DNA of 64,000 bases from Leucobacter sp. OLIS6 (GTDB taxonomy: Bacteria > Actinomycetota > Actinomycetes > Actinomycetales > Microbacteriaceae). The notes under the pieces are model-generated. The model made no database searches and was not told where the DNA came from. It saw only the letters and a list, made by a program, of their open reading frames with translations. Numbering within the stretch: the stretch's first letter is position 1; each line of letters starts with the position of its first letter. Positions 25,730 to 34,782 of the stretch are shown piece after piece. The DNA is taken from NCBI RefSeq assembly GCF_002752355.1, contig NZ_MRAV01000011.1, forward strand, positions 372,001 through 436,000. Direction: 5' to 3'. A program made the position numbers and the translations under genes.

Positions 25730-28700
25730 TCAGTCCTGCTGATTGGCGATCTGAACGAGTCGCGGCGGCTGCCCGCGGCGAACCAGCTTGCCTCTGCCGG
25801 GCACCGCCCCCGAGGCGTAGACCCCCGGCCAGAGCGGCCCCTCGGCGCGCTCACCGGACAGGATGATTCCCGTGCCCCCGGTGTCCTTCACGCTCTGCAC
25901 CATGGATTCGAACATCGCGCGCGCGGCCCCGGCCACCGGTCGGGTGAGCACGACGTTGAAGTTGAGATCGCGTGAAGAGGCGAGATAGGGCATGAGCGGC
26001 TCGAGCGGCGACGTGCCTCCCGCGGAGAGGATGTCGTAGTCGTCGATGACGACGACGATGCGGAGCGACGCGTCGGCGCCCTCGTTCTGCCGCTTGTCGA
26101 GTTCGAGGGCGAGTGCGGCCGAGAGCTGCTTGGCTTTCACCGCGTTGTTCGCGTGTCCGCCGAGATAGTCGTCGGGGAGTGCGCCCGCGAGGCGTCCACG
26201 GGGTTCCATGAGGGCGACCACGAGCTCCTCCGGGGAGAGCCGGTCGATGAGCGCTGCGCACATCTGGCGGAGCAGCGTGGTCTTCCCGCTCCCCGCATCG
26301 CCGAGCACCAGGACGTGCTGATCGGCGCCCGCGAAGTCCAGGAGGACGGGTTCCATCGTGTCCTGGCGCAGGCCGATTGGAATCCCGTCGGGCTCCGCGA
26401 ACGCGTCGGGGAGGGTCGCAGGGGCGAGATCCTCCGGGAGCAGGCGGATGGGAGAAGCCTCGGGTCCGTTCCAGGCGCGTCCGATCTGCTGGGCGAGCTC
26501 GGTCAGGGCGTCGCCGATCAGATCGTCCTCGACGTCCTCGATCACCGGCAGGGCGACCTGTGCGAAGAGCTGGCCGTCGGTGAGCACCCGTCCGGGCTGA
26601 TTCGGCCGGATCGTCTCGGAGAGCTTCCGTTTGATCGTCGACTCGGTGGGGTCGTTGAGGCGGAGCTCGACGCGGTTCCCGATGAGGGGTTGGAGCCCCA
26701 TCGTGACCTCGTTCCAGCGAGTGAGCGCGAGCACGAGGTGGACCCCGAAGGAGCTCCCGCGCGTGAGGAGGTCGGCCAACTGGTCCGCGAGGGCGTCGAA
26801 GTCCTGGCGGACCAGGCCGTACCCGTCGACGAGCAGGACGATGTCGGGCGAGACCACCTGCGGGAGCTTTCCGGCAGCGTGCGCGTTCCGGAACTGCGAG
26901 AGCGATTCGATCCGGTGGACGCGGAACAGGCGCTCCCGTTCGTCGATCATGTGCTGCAGCTCCTCGAGGAGCCTGACCTGCTGCTCCCGGTTCGCGCGAG
27001 TCGCGACTCCGCCGACGTGGGGGAAGTCCTCGAGCCGCGCGAGGCCCGCACCCGTGAGGTCGAGACCGTACATCGTGACCTGCTTGGGCGTGTGCGTCGT
27101 CGCGATACCCGCGGCGAAGGTGCGGAGGAAGGTGGACCGACCCGTCTGGGGCGCACCGATCACCGCGAAGTGCCCACCGGCTCGGGTGAGATCCACCGTC
27201 CAGGGCTGTTGCGACTGGCGCGCGGGCTCGTCGAGCAGCCCGATGGGGACCTGCAGCGGCGCGCGACGGTGCTCGTCGACGACTTCGAACAGCGGCAACC
27301 GGTCGGGCAGCGGCGGGAGCCAGACCGGCGTCGTCTGCAGTTCCGGAGCCCGGAGCCTCGCCACGGATTCCTCCATGAGGGAGCGCTTCGCACTCGCTGC
27401 GGGAGCGCCGGGACCCGCTCCGGCGTCCCCGGCGAACATCGCCTCGATGGTGTTGTAGGGCGGTTGCACGAACACCTCCCAGCCGTTCTCCTCGGCGGAA
27501 CGCTCGAGCAGGTTGGGGCCGGGCACCGGGCCTGCGACGTATCCGGCCTTGAAACGGGTGTACACGGTCGTGTCGACCTTCAGGTACCCGTAGCCGGGGT
27601 ACGGCGGGAGATGGAACGCGTCGGGGGTCTCGAGGATCACGGAGGACTCCTGCTCGGAGAACGTGCGAAGTCCGATCCGATACGACAGGTAGGTGTCGAG
27701 ACCGCGCAGCTTGCCCGCTTCGATGCGCTGGCTCGCGAGCAGCAGGTGGATTCCGAGCGCGCGGCCGATGCGCCCGATCTGCAGCAGGAGGTCGATGAAC
27801 TCCGGTTGCGCGGTGAGGAGCTCACCGAACTCGTCGATGACCAGGAAGAGATGCGGCAGCGGCGGCATCGCCGGGTTTGCTTCGCGTGCGCTCCGGTAGT
27901 CGGTGATCGAGGCGAAGCCGCCGGCCTCCTTCAGGAGGCGCTGCCGCCGGACGACCTCTCCGGAGATCGAGGCTCTGGCCCGTTCGATCAGCTGGGCGTC
28001 GTTCTCGAGGTTGTCCATGAGTCCGGCGATGTGCGGGACGGACTGGAACGGCGTGAACGCGGTGCCGCCCTTGTAGTCGACCAGGATCATCGCCAGGTCA
28101 TCTGGCCCGTGCGAGATCACGAGGCTGAGGATGAGCGTGCGCAGGAACTCGGATTTTCCCGAGCCCGTCGCGCCGATGCAGATCCCGTGCGGACCCATGC
28201 CGCCGTGCGCGGACTCCTTGAGGTCGAGCGCGACCGGGGCGCCGTCGTCTCCGGTACCGAACGGGACCCGCAGGAAGTCGCGGGTCGAACGGCGGCGCCA
28301 CTGCTCATGGGAGATGTCGGCGAGCGAGTCGACGCCGAGGATCTGCAGGATGTCGAGTTCGGAGCGCTCCTCGTCCGACTCGCTCCGCGACTGCGGCGAG
28401 AGGCGGAGCGGCGCGAGTCGCGCGGCGAGCGTCTCGAAGGGGATCGGGTCCAGGCGGTCCGGGACCGCCTCCACCGTGTCACGTCCCGGGAGGAGCCGCT
28501 CGATCTGCACCTGTTCGCCGGATTCGGCGACGGTGAGCCGGAGCTTCGTGTCGCTCGGTTCCTGCAGGCGGTCGGGCACCAGGGTGACGACGGTGATGCC
28601 GAGCTGTTCCGGGCTGAACCCCTCGGGAAGGATCAGGTTCTCGGCCCGGGCGCGCGAGTGGTCGAGCACGAGCACGAGCGGGGTCTCGGACGAGGCGGAC

Positions 28701-29629
28701 CGGTTGCCGTTGCGCAGACGCGAGGCCGCCCGAGCCGTGCGTTCGGCCAGTTCGGCGCGGATGAGGGCGAGCAGTTCGCGCTGATCGGGCGCGATCCGGC
28801 GAGCGGGGAGCGGTCCGTCCCAGGTGTCCATTCCGAGGTGGGGCAGGAGATCCGCGTTCGGGAACTCGTGGAGCAGCTCCGGAGGGACCGCGAGCCCGAG
28901 CCGCACGTCCTCGGGAGCGTGGGACACCGCGATCTGCGCGATCAGGTTCCGGGCGATCGCGTGCGTCTCGGCCTCGGCCCCGACGATCGCGACGGTGCCG
29001 GCTCCGCGCAGCCCGATGGTCGCGGGCATTCCCGCGACGGCCGAATGCGTGCGGATCACGCTCTGCGCCTCGCCCGCCATGATCGCATCGTAGGGCTGCA
29101 CTGGGTTGGCCCCGGGCGGGAGTTGCAGGTCAAACCAGGGCACGACGCCGACGCCGACGCGCACCTCCAGGAAATCCGGGTCGCTTCGACGTCGATCCCA
29201 CAGCTGCTCCGGGTTGCGCGTGGCCTCGGACAGCTGCACCGGGTCGGGGTGCAGCACCCGCGCCCACGTCCGGGTGCGGGTGTGGGATTCGCGGAGTTCG
29301 GCGCGCAGATTCTCGAGGTAGTCGAGATAGCGCTCGCGCTCCCGACGCCGCGCTCGGGCGGCCTGACCGCGTTGCCCGACGGCCATCCCGATACCGCCGA
29401 CGAGCGCGACGACGAGGATCACCGCGCCGATCACGACCATGACCGGGTTGGCCCGGAGCACCACGATCATCACGATCGACGACAGCGATCCGAACACGGG
29501 GAGGAGCGTGCGCAGCGGGAGGCCTCCGGGGACCGCGTCTCCCTGCTGCGGCGGGGCAGCGAGGACCCGCGGTTCCGGTCGCTCCAGCGGGGGGTTGATC
29601 CGCGCCGGCCGATGCACGAGCTTCACCAT
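25730..29629 (-). CDS. eccC: Type VII secretion ATPase EccC (EccCa-EccCb fused form)
   Basis: The 1299-residue FtsK/SpoIIIE-family motor has two TMs at about 38-85 and a stalk. Three ATPase domains follow. D1 has Walker A GATGSGKSEFLRTL (about 487) and Walker B LFLVIDEFGELL. D2 has GAPQTGRSTFLRTF (about 826) with Arg for the Walker Lys and a weak Walker B (LLVDGYG). D3 has GDAGSGKTTLLRQM (about 1108) with VVVIDDYDIL. D1 and D3 therefore look competent and D2 looks like a regulatory or binding domain. EccC recruits WXG100 substrates and drives export. It is the last gene of the minus-strand operon, overlapping the MinD-like gene, and converges on the preceding plus-strand operon. Confidence 0.96.
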   Translation of the reverse strand: MVKLVHRPARINPPLERPEPRVLAAPPQQGDAVPGGLPLRTLLPVFGSLSSIVMIVVLRANPVMVVIGAVILVVALVGGIGMAVGQRGQAARARRRERERYLDYLENLRAELRESHTRTRTWARVLHPDPVQLSEATRNPEQLWDRRRSDPDFLEVRVGVGVVPWFDLQLPPGANPVQPYDAIMAGEAQSVIRTHSAVAGMPATIGLRGAGTVAIVGAEAETHAIARNLIAQIAVSHAPEDVRLGLAVPPELLHEFPNADLLPHLGMDTWDGPLPARRIAPDQRELLALIRAELAERTARAASRLRNGNRSASSETPLVLVLDHSRARAENLILPEGFSPEQLGITVVTLVPDRLQEPSDTKLRLTVAESGEQVQIERLLPGRDTVEAVPDRLDPIPFETLAARLAPLRLSPQSRSESDEERSELDILQILGVDSLADISHEQWRRRSTRDFLRVPFGTGDDGAPVALDLKESAHGGMGPHGICIGATGSGKSEFLRTLILSLVISHGPDDLAMILVDYKGGTAFTPFQSVPHIAGLMDNLENDAQLIERARASISGEVVRRQRLLKEAGGFASITDYRSAREANPAMPPLPHLFLVIDEFGELLTAQPEFIDLLLQIGRIGRALGIHLLLASQRIEAGKLRGLDTYLSYRIGLRTFSEQESSVILETPDAFHLPPYPGYGYLKVDTTVYTRFKAGYVAGPVPGPNLLERSAEENGWEVFVQPPYNTIEAMFAGDAGAGPGAPAASAKRSLMEESVARLRAPELQTTPVWLPPLPDRLPLFEVVDEHRRAPLQVPIGLLDEPARQSQQPWTVDLTRAGGHFAVIGAPQTGRSTFLRTFAAGIATTHTPKQVTMYGLDLTGAGLARLEDFPHVGGVATRANREQQVRLLEELQHMIDERERLFRVHRIESLSQFRNAHAAGKLPQVVSPDIVLLVDGYGLVRQDFDALADQLADLLTRGSSFGVHLVLALTRWNEVTMGLQPLIGNRVELRLNDPTESTIKRKLSETIRPNQPGRVLTDGQLFAQVALPVIEDVEDDLIGDALTELAQQIGRAWNGPEASPIRLLPEDLAPATLPDAFAEPDGIPIGLRQDTMEPVLLDFAGADQHVLVLGDAGSGKTTLLRQMCAALIDRLSPEELVVALMEPRGRLAGALPDDYLGGHANNAVKAKQLSAALALELDKRQNEGADASLRIVVVIDDYDILSAGGTSPLEPLMPYLASSRDLNFNVVLTRPVAGAARAMFESMVQSVKDTGGTGIILSGERAEGPLWPGVYASGAVPGRGKLVRRGQPPRLVQIANQQD

Positions 29630-30384
29630 CGAGTCCCTCCCTGCAGCGGCTCGTCGGGGTCCGCCATGAGCGCAGCCGCGAGCGCGAGCGCGGACCGCCG
29701 GGTGCGCCCGCCCGGTGCGGATCCGGCGCGGAGCGCGTCATCGTAGGGAACCCCGACGACGGGGAACCCGAGCCGTTCCGAGACGATCGTCGGCCAGGTC
29801 GACCCCGTGCGCGTCACATCCGAGAGCGCGACCACGGGCCGGGAGGCCGGGCGCTGTTCCGCCACCGCGCTCGCGAGAGCGATCGCGGCTTCCGCGGCCT
29901 CTCGTTCGGCGCTCGCCACCAGGCAGATCGTATGGCTGAACCGGGCGATTCGGGCCGCCGTCTCGAACGGGCGGGCACCCCAGTCGGTGCAGGTGATGTC
30001 GAAATGGCGCACGAGGGGCGAGACCACTCGGTTCCAATCGGAGGGCTCGGCGTTCGTGAACGCCAGGGCCGCGATCCCGTCGCGGTACCCCAGCCACTGG
30101 CGCGCCTCCGCGGGAAGGCGGGAGGCCAGGGCGTCCGGCAGCGGCCTGCTCGACTGCAGGATCGTCCCAGCGGTCTGCCCAGGACTCGTATCGACCAGCA
30201 GCAGGCGGTCGGCGTGGGGCTGCCGCAGCTGCTCGAGCGCCAGACGGGCCAGGGTGGAGACCCCCACCGAGGGCTCCAGCGAGAGGAACGCGAGCGACCT
30301 GGACGCCGGAACCGGCGCCTCGGTCCGGGCTCGCTGGTCGAGGAAGGCGCGCTGCGCAGAGGCGGACAAGAGGAACGGCGGCAT
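29623..30384 (-). CDS. MinD/ParA-like protein of the T7SS operon, degenerate P-loop
   Basis: The 253-residue protein sits between eccD and eccC and overlaps both, so it is probably a system component. The segment SLAFLSLEPSVGVSTLARLALEQL followed by RLLLVDTSPGQTAG resembles the start of MinD/ParA ATPases: strand, P-loop, helix, then an Asp strand. The deviant Walker A lysines (KGGVGKT) are absent; the sequence is EPSVGVST. Later parts (ITCTDWGARPFETAARIARFSHTICLVASAEREAAEAA) also follow that fold. ESX loci encode a similar accessory called EspI; homology is suggested, not shown. ATP binding is doubtful. Confidence 0.7.
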   Translation of the reverse strand: MPPFLLSASAQRAFLDQRARTEAPVPASRSLAFLSLEPSVGVSTLARLALEQLRQPHADRLLLVDTSPGQTAGTILQSSRPLPDALASRLPAEARQWLGYRDGIAALAFTNAEPSDWNRVVSPLVRHFDITCTDWGARPFETAARIARFSHTICLVASAEREAAEAAIALASAVAEQRPASRPVVALSDVTRTGSTWPTIVSERLGFPVVGVPYDDALRAGSAPGGRTRRSALALAAALMADPDEPLQGGTRW

Positions 30385-31664
30385 CAGAACACCCGGAGTA
30401 GCATCTCGTAGATGCCGAACACGCCCAGCATCAGGGGGAGGACCGCGAGCGCCGCGAGCGCCTCGAGCAGATCCCCGAGCCTGCGCAGTCGCACCCGGGA
30501 ATGGGGCCGGGGGCGCAGCAGCGCGAGCAGGAGCGCGGTCGCGATGAGGATTCCTGCGGCGACCGGCAGCACCCACGCCGGATCGTGCGTTCGTGCGAGA
30601 CCGCCCGCGAAGAGGCCCAGCAGGGAGAACCCCCAGAGCGCCAGCCGGTGCGTCGGGAGGGGCATGATCCTCGTGCGCAGGAGCATGATGAGGAGCAGCG
30701 CCAGCCCGAGCAGCGTCGTCCAGATTCCGCCGTCGGAGAGGAGCACCGCGGCGGACAGGCCGCCGACGCCCGCCACCGCGAAGATCGCCCAGCCGAATGC
30801 CCCGTAAGCCCGGGCCGCGCGGTCGACGACGCCGACCCGCGGGACGAGCTCTCCGGAGAGCCCGCGATCGTCCAGGAGGGACACGCCCGCGAGCGACAGC
30901 GCCGCGGTCGGCAGCATCCCGAGCGCCAGGACCAGCAGCGGAACGAGCACGGCCGCGGTCTCGGCCGGAGTCGCCCCGAGGGCGAGCGCGATGAGAGCGG
31001 TGATCGCGCTCAGACCGCCCGCGGCCGCACCGAGCGCGGCACGGCGACCCCCGCCCGCTCCGAGCTGCACCCAGAGCAGGAGCAGCGCGGTGGCGATGGT
31101 CACCGGAACTCGGGAGCCGGGGAACAGCGGGGCGACGAGCAGCGAAAGGGCCGGGACCGCACCGATGCCGAGCGCCGCGGCGAGCATGCCGGCGCGGAGC
31201 GACATCGCCCATCCGAACCCGAGCGCCGCGACCAGCGAAACGATGAACAGTGCGGGGCTCAGCCAGACGGCCTCCGGGAAGCGCAGGGTGATGAGCGCGC
31301 TCACCGCCCCGAGCGCGACGGCGGCGACGGTGAACCGGTGGGCGGCGCCCCAGGCGGATCCGATCTGCTCGAAGTGCTCGGCGACGGCGTCGGTGACGTC
31401 CGAGACCTCGGGAGGCGACGGCGCTTCGGACACCGGGAGGACACGGAGGACCGTTCCCGTCGCGATGTCCTGCTCCGCCAGGGACGCGGAGAGGTCGAGC
31501 TCGGTGCCGATCGGCGTCACCAGGGTGAACCCGGCCGGCGACGGCTGCTCCTCGAGGAGCATCGTAATGTCCGGGAGCAGCGATGCGAGGGGTTCGTCTG
31601 CGGGTACCACGATGGTGGCGCGCTTCGATGCACCCCTCACGATCATGCGGATGGAATCGTTCAC
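30384..31664 (-). CDS. eccD: Type VII secretion membrane protein EccD
   Basis: The 426-residue protein has an N-terminal ubiquitin-like (YukD) domain of about 80 residues (RMIVRGASKRATIVVPADEPLASLLPDI...TGTVLRVLPV). About eleven closely spaced TMs follow from residue 108. This is the diagnostic EccD architecture, forming much of the T7SS membrane channel. It overlaps the small membrane protein upstream (ATGA) and the MinD-like gene downstream, so the proteins are made in a coupled way. Confidence 0.92.
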   Translation of the reverse strand: MNDSIRMIVRGASKRATIVVPADEPLASLLPDITMLLEEQPSPAGFTLVTPIGTELDLSASLAEQDIATGTVLRVLPVSEAPSPPEVSDVTDAVAEHFEQIGSAWGAAHRFTVAAVALGAVSALITLRFPEAVWLSPALFIVSLVAALGFGWAMSLRAGMLAAALGIGAVPALSLLVAPLFPGSRVPVTIATALLLLWVQLGAGGGRRAALGAAAGGLSAITALIALALGATPAETAAVLVPLLVLALGMLPTAALSLAGVSLLDDRGLSGELVPRVGVVDRAARAYGAFGWAIFAVAGVGGLSAAVLLSDGGIWTTLLGLALLLIMLLRTRIMPLPTHRLALWGFSLLGLFAGGLARTHDPAWVLPVAAGILIATALLLALLRPRPHSRVRLRRLGDLLEALAALAVLPLMLGVFGIYEMLLRVF

Positions 31665-31936
31665 TGCGACTGGGCTTTCTCGTGGACGGCGGTCGGGACG
31701 ACCGGGGCCGGAACGGCCTTCGGCTGCTTCAGCGTGGGCAGGACGCTCAGGACGAACGAGACTCCGACGCAGACGGCGCAGGCGACCGCGGCGATCACGA
31801 GGCTGCCGATGAGCCGCCCGGTGAGCGTGGCGGCGCCGCGGCCGATTCCTGCGCGACCTCCGACGAAGGCGCCTCGCAGTCGTTGCCGGTGCGTGGAGAC
31901 GGCCTCCAGGAGCGCCTGGTCCTCATGCCGGCTCAT
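31661..31936 (-). CDS. Small single-TM protein of the T7SS operon
   Basis: The protein has 91 residues and no family I recognise. The N-terminal half is polar and basic (MSRHEDQALLEAVSTHRQRLRGAFVGGRAGIGRG). One TM follows at about 43-68 (LIGSLVIAAVACAVCVGVSFVLSVL), then a short Pro/Lys-rich outside tail. It overlaps the FHA gene upstream and eccD downstream by four bases each. The position suggests a structural subunit. It is far too short to be a complete EccB or EccE but might replace part of one. Confidence 0.8.
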   Translation of the reverse strand: MSRHEDQALLEAVSTHRQRLRGAFVGGRAGIGRGAATLTGRLIGSLVIAAVACAVCVGVSFVLSVLPTLKQPKAVPAPVVPTAVHEKAQSQ

Positions 31937-32937
31937 CGGGCCTCCAACTCGTGGGTACGGGTGCGCGGTTCGACTCGGAGCCGGTGCCCTCCGGCGAAGA
32001 CCCGTTCGCCGACGCGGAGGACACGGGGAACATGGGCGACCAGCTCGTCCTCCTCCACGAACGTGCCGTTGGTCGATGCGAGGTCCGTGATCGACATGGT
32101 GCCGTCGGCGGCCTGATCCAGCCGGAAGTGGACCTTCGAGAGCTCCCGGTGCAGGTCGGGGACGGCCACCGCGACGGCGTCGGCATCCGTGTCCTGGCTC
32201 GGATTCCTCCCGATGAGCATCACCCGAGCGGTGGGGAGCCGGACCTCGTCGTCGATGACGAGCACCGCGGCGCCCTGCCTGAGCGGAGAAGCCACCCACG
32301 CGGTTCGCTCGAGGTCCTCGGGGAGCCCGGACACGGCATCCGCCGGGGGGACCGGCGCGGCGGTCCCGGGGTCGGGCGACGGGCTCTCCCGGCCCTCCTG
32401 AACCGCGACCGCGGCGCTCGCCGAATCGGTCGCGGTGCTCGCCGGGGCGCGGAGCGGCGCCGGGGCCGCGGGCAGCGCCGGGACGGCCCAGTAGGGATCG
32501 AGCGGGTCGTGCGCGCCGCTTCCGCGGACCCTGGCGAAACGGAGCCCGGACAGGCGTGCACCGGGCGCCGAACCGGTCTCGGCCGAGACCGCGCGGATCC
32601 CCCAGACGAGGCATCCGAGACTCCGCCCGCGGCGGAGGAAGCCCGCCAGCTGCAGCAGGAGCACCGCGCAGCAGAGGAACACCGCGAGCGCGACCGCGCC
32701 GAGCGGCGCGAGCAGCAGCACGGGGAGGACCGGCGCGAGCACGTCGACGAACATCGCGCCTATGATGCGTCCGGCGCTCGCCAGGGTGAACGGGCCCCGA
32801 TAGGGGCGCGGCTGCACGATCTTCGGCGCTGCGCGAACGATCGGAACGCCGCAGCGGGGGCATGCCGCGGCGCGCGACGGCACGCGGAATCCGCACGACG
32901 GGCAGGGCAGCTCCCGACTCGCGCGTTTCGCGACCAT
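31933..32937 (-). CDS. Zinc-ribbon / membrane / FHA-domain protein of the T7SS operon
   Basis: The 334-residue protein starts at ATG 32937, with CAGGGAGG upstream. A four-Cys zinc ribbon opens it (CPSC at 12-15, CPRC at 26-29). Two or three TMs in an RDD-like arrangement follow (about 42-110), then a disordered linker and a C-terminal FHA domain (LIGRNPSQDTDADAVAVAVPDLHRELSKVHFRL, then DLASTNGTFVEEDEL). The Arg, Ser-x-x-His and Asn of the phosphothreonine site are present. Just before the FHA domain, EDLERTAWVA (Thr212) resembles the threonine motif in nearby proteins. It is the first gene of the minus-strand T7SS operon and probably links kinase signalling to the secretion channel. Confidence 0.88.
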   Translation of the reverse strand: MVAKRASRELPCPSCGFRVPSRAAACPRCGVPIVRAAPKIVQPRPYRGPFTLASAGRIIGAMFVDVLAPVLPVLLLAPLGAVALAVFLCCAVLLLQLAGFLRRGRSLGCLVWGIRAVSAETGSAPGARLSGLRFARVRGSGAHDPLDPYWAVPALPAAPAPLRAPASTATDSASAAVAVQEGRESPSPDPGTAAPVPPADAVSGLPEDLERTAWVASPLRQGAAVLVIDDEVRLPTARVMLIGRNPSQDTDADAVAVAVPDLHRELSKVHFRLDQAADGTMSITDLASTNGTFVEEDELVAHVPRVLRVGERVFAGGHRLRVEPRTRTHELEAR

Positions 32938-33068
32938 GCGCGGCCTCCCTGGTGATCGGTCCCTGCCCTGCCCCACGACGCGTTTCGCGTCTCGGACGAC
33001 TCGTACAGTCTAGGGAAAACAGGATCGAGGGTTCGACTTTACGGCGAAGATGAAGAATACTGGGCGTC
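32938..33068. promoter_or_regulatory. Divergent promoter region between T7SS machinery and WXG100 genes
   Basis: These 131 bases separate the minus-strand FHA-EccD-EccC operon from the plus-strand WXG100 operon, so they should hold both promoters. The A/T-richer patch TACAGTCTAGGGAAAACAGG (33004-33023) contains -10-like TACAGT and TCTAGG. I cannot assign exact start sites. Confidence 0.45.
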
Positions 33069-33404
33069 ATGAAGTTCGCTATGGGCTCAGAGACCCTCTC
33101 CCAACTCACGAAGAAGACCTCGTCTTCGAACGACGACCTCGGCGCGCTCGTCAAGCAGCTGGTGCAGGCCGGCGAACCCCTCGAGGGGAACTTCAACGGC
33201 GCCGGCCGAGCCGCGTTCGACCGTTTCAAGGCGCAGAGCGATCAGGTCGCCGCCGAGCTGAACGCCGCGCTCGCCGCAGTGCTCGGCGGTATCGCGGGCA
33301 TGGATCTGTCGTTCAAGGAAGGCGACCAGGACATGTCCGATCAGACCAGGCAGACCGAGAGCTCGGTGTCCTTCGACGCCGCCCGCTTCTCATCGAGCCG
33401 CTGA
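33069..33404 (+). CDS. WXG100-family T7SS substrate
   Basis: The 111-residue helical protein has the WXG100 layout: helix, turn, helix. The central turn is EGNFNGAGRAAFDRFKAQ, so the classical Trp-x-Gly is Phe-Asn-Gly. A C-terminal tail rich in Ser, Asp and Gln (EGDQDMSDQTRQTESSVSFD) follows and may carry the export signal region. These proteins form helical-hairpin dimers and are exported by EccC. The next gene, 27 bases on, is a second helical protein of similar size and is its likely partner, as with EsxA/EsxB. Confidence 0.85.
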   Translation: MKFAMGSETLSQLTKKTSSSNDDLGALVKQLVQAGEPLEGNFNGAGRAAFDRFKAQSDQVAAELNAALAAVLGGIAGMDLSFKEGDQDMSDQTRQTESSVSFDAARFSSSR

Positions 33405-33431
33405 CCCGCACGCGAGAGAAAGACACCACAC

Positions 33432-33746
33432 ATGGCTGGGAACCAGTTCGAACGCCGCGATTTCGACCTCGCGGCCTCGCAGTCCGCGCAGGAGAACTTC
33501 CTCGCCGTCGCCGCTCGGCTCGAGACGCTCATCGAGCAGCGTGATGCCGACGTGCGCACCGCGATGAGCGACTACGAGGCGACCGGCGTCTCCGACGACT
33601 ACGCCGCGAAGGAGCTCCGCTGGAAGAACGCGGCCGACGGCGTGCGCGAGATCGTCCACACGCTCAAGCAGTCGATGGCGCAGAACGACGAGACCGCGCA
33701 GGCGGCGATCAACAAGGCGAAGTCCGCGGTCGCCAACATCGGCTGA
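33432..33746 (+). CDS. ESAT-6/WXG100-like helical partner protein
   Basis: The 104-residue, almost entirely helical protein starts at ATG 33432, 27 bases after the WXG100 gene. There is no WXG turn; the middle reads SDYEATGVSDDYAAKELRWKNAADGVREI. The C-terminal helix (AAINKAKSAVANIG) is amphipathic. Its size, position and helix content match proteins annotated as ESAT-6-like partners in actinobacterial loci. It probably forms a heterodimer with the preceding WXG100 protein and is secreted with it. Confidence 0.78.
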   Translation: MAGNQFERRDFDLAASQSAQENFLAVAARLETLIEQRDADVRTAMSDYEATGVSDDYAAKELRWKNAADGVREIVHTLKQSMAQNDETAQAAINKAKSAVANIG

Positions 33747-33768
33747 TCGGGCCGTCTGGAGTGTTTGG

Positions 33769-34782
33769 ATGACGCAGTTCGAGCATCCGCTGCTGGACTT
33801 CGGAGAAGGGCCCTACGCCTGCACGGAATCGTTCGCGGCGACGATCCATTTCAGTGAACCGCTCGCGGATTTCCTCACCGCGGCGCACGGCGCCGGCCTG
33901 ACGCCTGTCGTCGTCGCCCGCGCGGATGCCTGGTGGTCCTTCGCGGCGCGTTTCTACTGCGAGGCCTTCGGCGCACGCCGGCTCGTCTGGGTCAGCGGAG
34001 GCTTCATGGACCTCGATTCCGGCGCGCGCGGTGGGACCGTGTCCGAGGCCTGCGCGGGACCCGGTGAGCCCTGGACGGGCGAGTGGCCCTCGGAACCCGA
34101 TGCGCTGCAGGCGGTCGTGATGGCGTCGGCGCACCACAGCGCATCCGTGGAGGTCGAGATCGGTTCGTTCGCGGAGATCCTCGCGGAAGGGCTCGCCGGG
34201 TGCGGCATCAGCGCCTGGGGCGCGCACGAACCGGCTCCTCTCGTGTGGGAGAAACGGCGCTACACCGAGTACCTGCGCTCGCAGATGCCGACGATCCGCA
34301 CCTTCCTCTCGGGCGGCGGAGGCGTGTTCCAGGGCGTGCATTCCGTGTCCCGGACACCGACCGGGGTGATGGAGATCGTGACCGCCACCATGCCGGTCGC
34401 GCCGATCGGCACCCCGTTCCCGCAGGTCGCATCGACCGCGACGGACGTGCTCTCCCAGGTCGCCGACTCCGTATCGATGCCGATGATCGGCTCCGTCTGC
34501 GTGATGCCCGGCTGGCGGAGCGGAGCGTACCCGTCGGCTCCGACTCCTGCGATCGTTCCGGCCGCCGTGCTGATCGGCCCCCGCGCCGTGCGTGCGCTCG
34601 GCGTCGACCTCGAGGCCCTCGCGACCGAGCACCGTATCAGCGCTGCCGGTCGTCGGCGCCTGCCCTCGGTGATCGCAGGCTTCGACGGCGTCTCGGGCAC
34701 GCCGTGGCAGCAGGCGAAGAGCCTTGCCGAAGCATTCGGCGAATCGGCGATCGTCGGAGCGCTGGACGGGGGTGGTCGGTGA
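33769..34782 (+). CDS. T7SS-associated protein, DUF6177-like
   Basis: The 337-residue soluble protein has no signal peptide or TM. From memory it resembles proteins annotated DUF6177 beside actinobacterial WXG100 genes; I cannot verify this. Visible features are an N-terminal LVVxxRADAWWSFAARFYCEAFGARRLVWVSGGFMDL block, an FQGVHSVSRTPTGVMEIVTATMP block in the middle, and a C-terminal GTPWQQAKSLAEAFGE. It lies between the WXG100 pair and the toxin, so a cytosolic chaperone or adaptor role for substrates is a reasonable guess. It overlaps the next gene by one base. Confidence 0.72.
   Translation: MTQFEHPLLDFGEGPYACTESFAATIHFSEPLADFLTAAHGAGLTPVVVARADAWWSFAARFYCEAFGARRLVWVSGGFMDLDSGARGGTVSEACAGPGEPWTGEWPSEPDALQAVVMASAHHSASVEVEIGSFAEILAEGLAGCGISAWGAHEPAPLVWEKRRYTEYLRSQMPTIRTFLSGGGGVFQGVHSVSRTPTGVMEIVTATMPVAPIGTPFPQVASTATDVLSQVADSVSMPMIGSVCVMPGWRSGAYPSAPTPAIVPAAVLIGPRAVRALGVDLEALATEHRISAAGRRRLPSVIAGFDGVSGTPWQQAKSLAEAFGESAIVGALDGGGR

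Noticed and set aside
26153-29746. Plus-strand frame of about 1200 codons opposite eccC
   Set aside because: EccC on the minus strand has all its ATPase motifs; the opposite frame shows charged low-complexity sequence only.
31661-31936. Small TM protein as a truncated EccB
   Set aside because: There is no EccB periplasmic repeat sequence and both ends overlap neighbours neatly, so it looks like an intact small gene.
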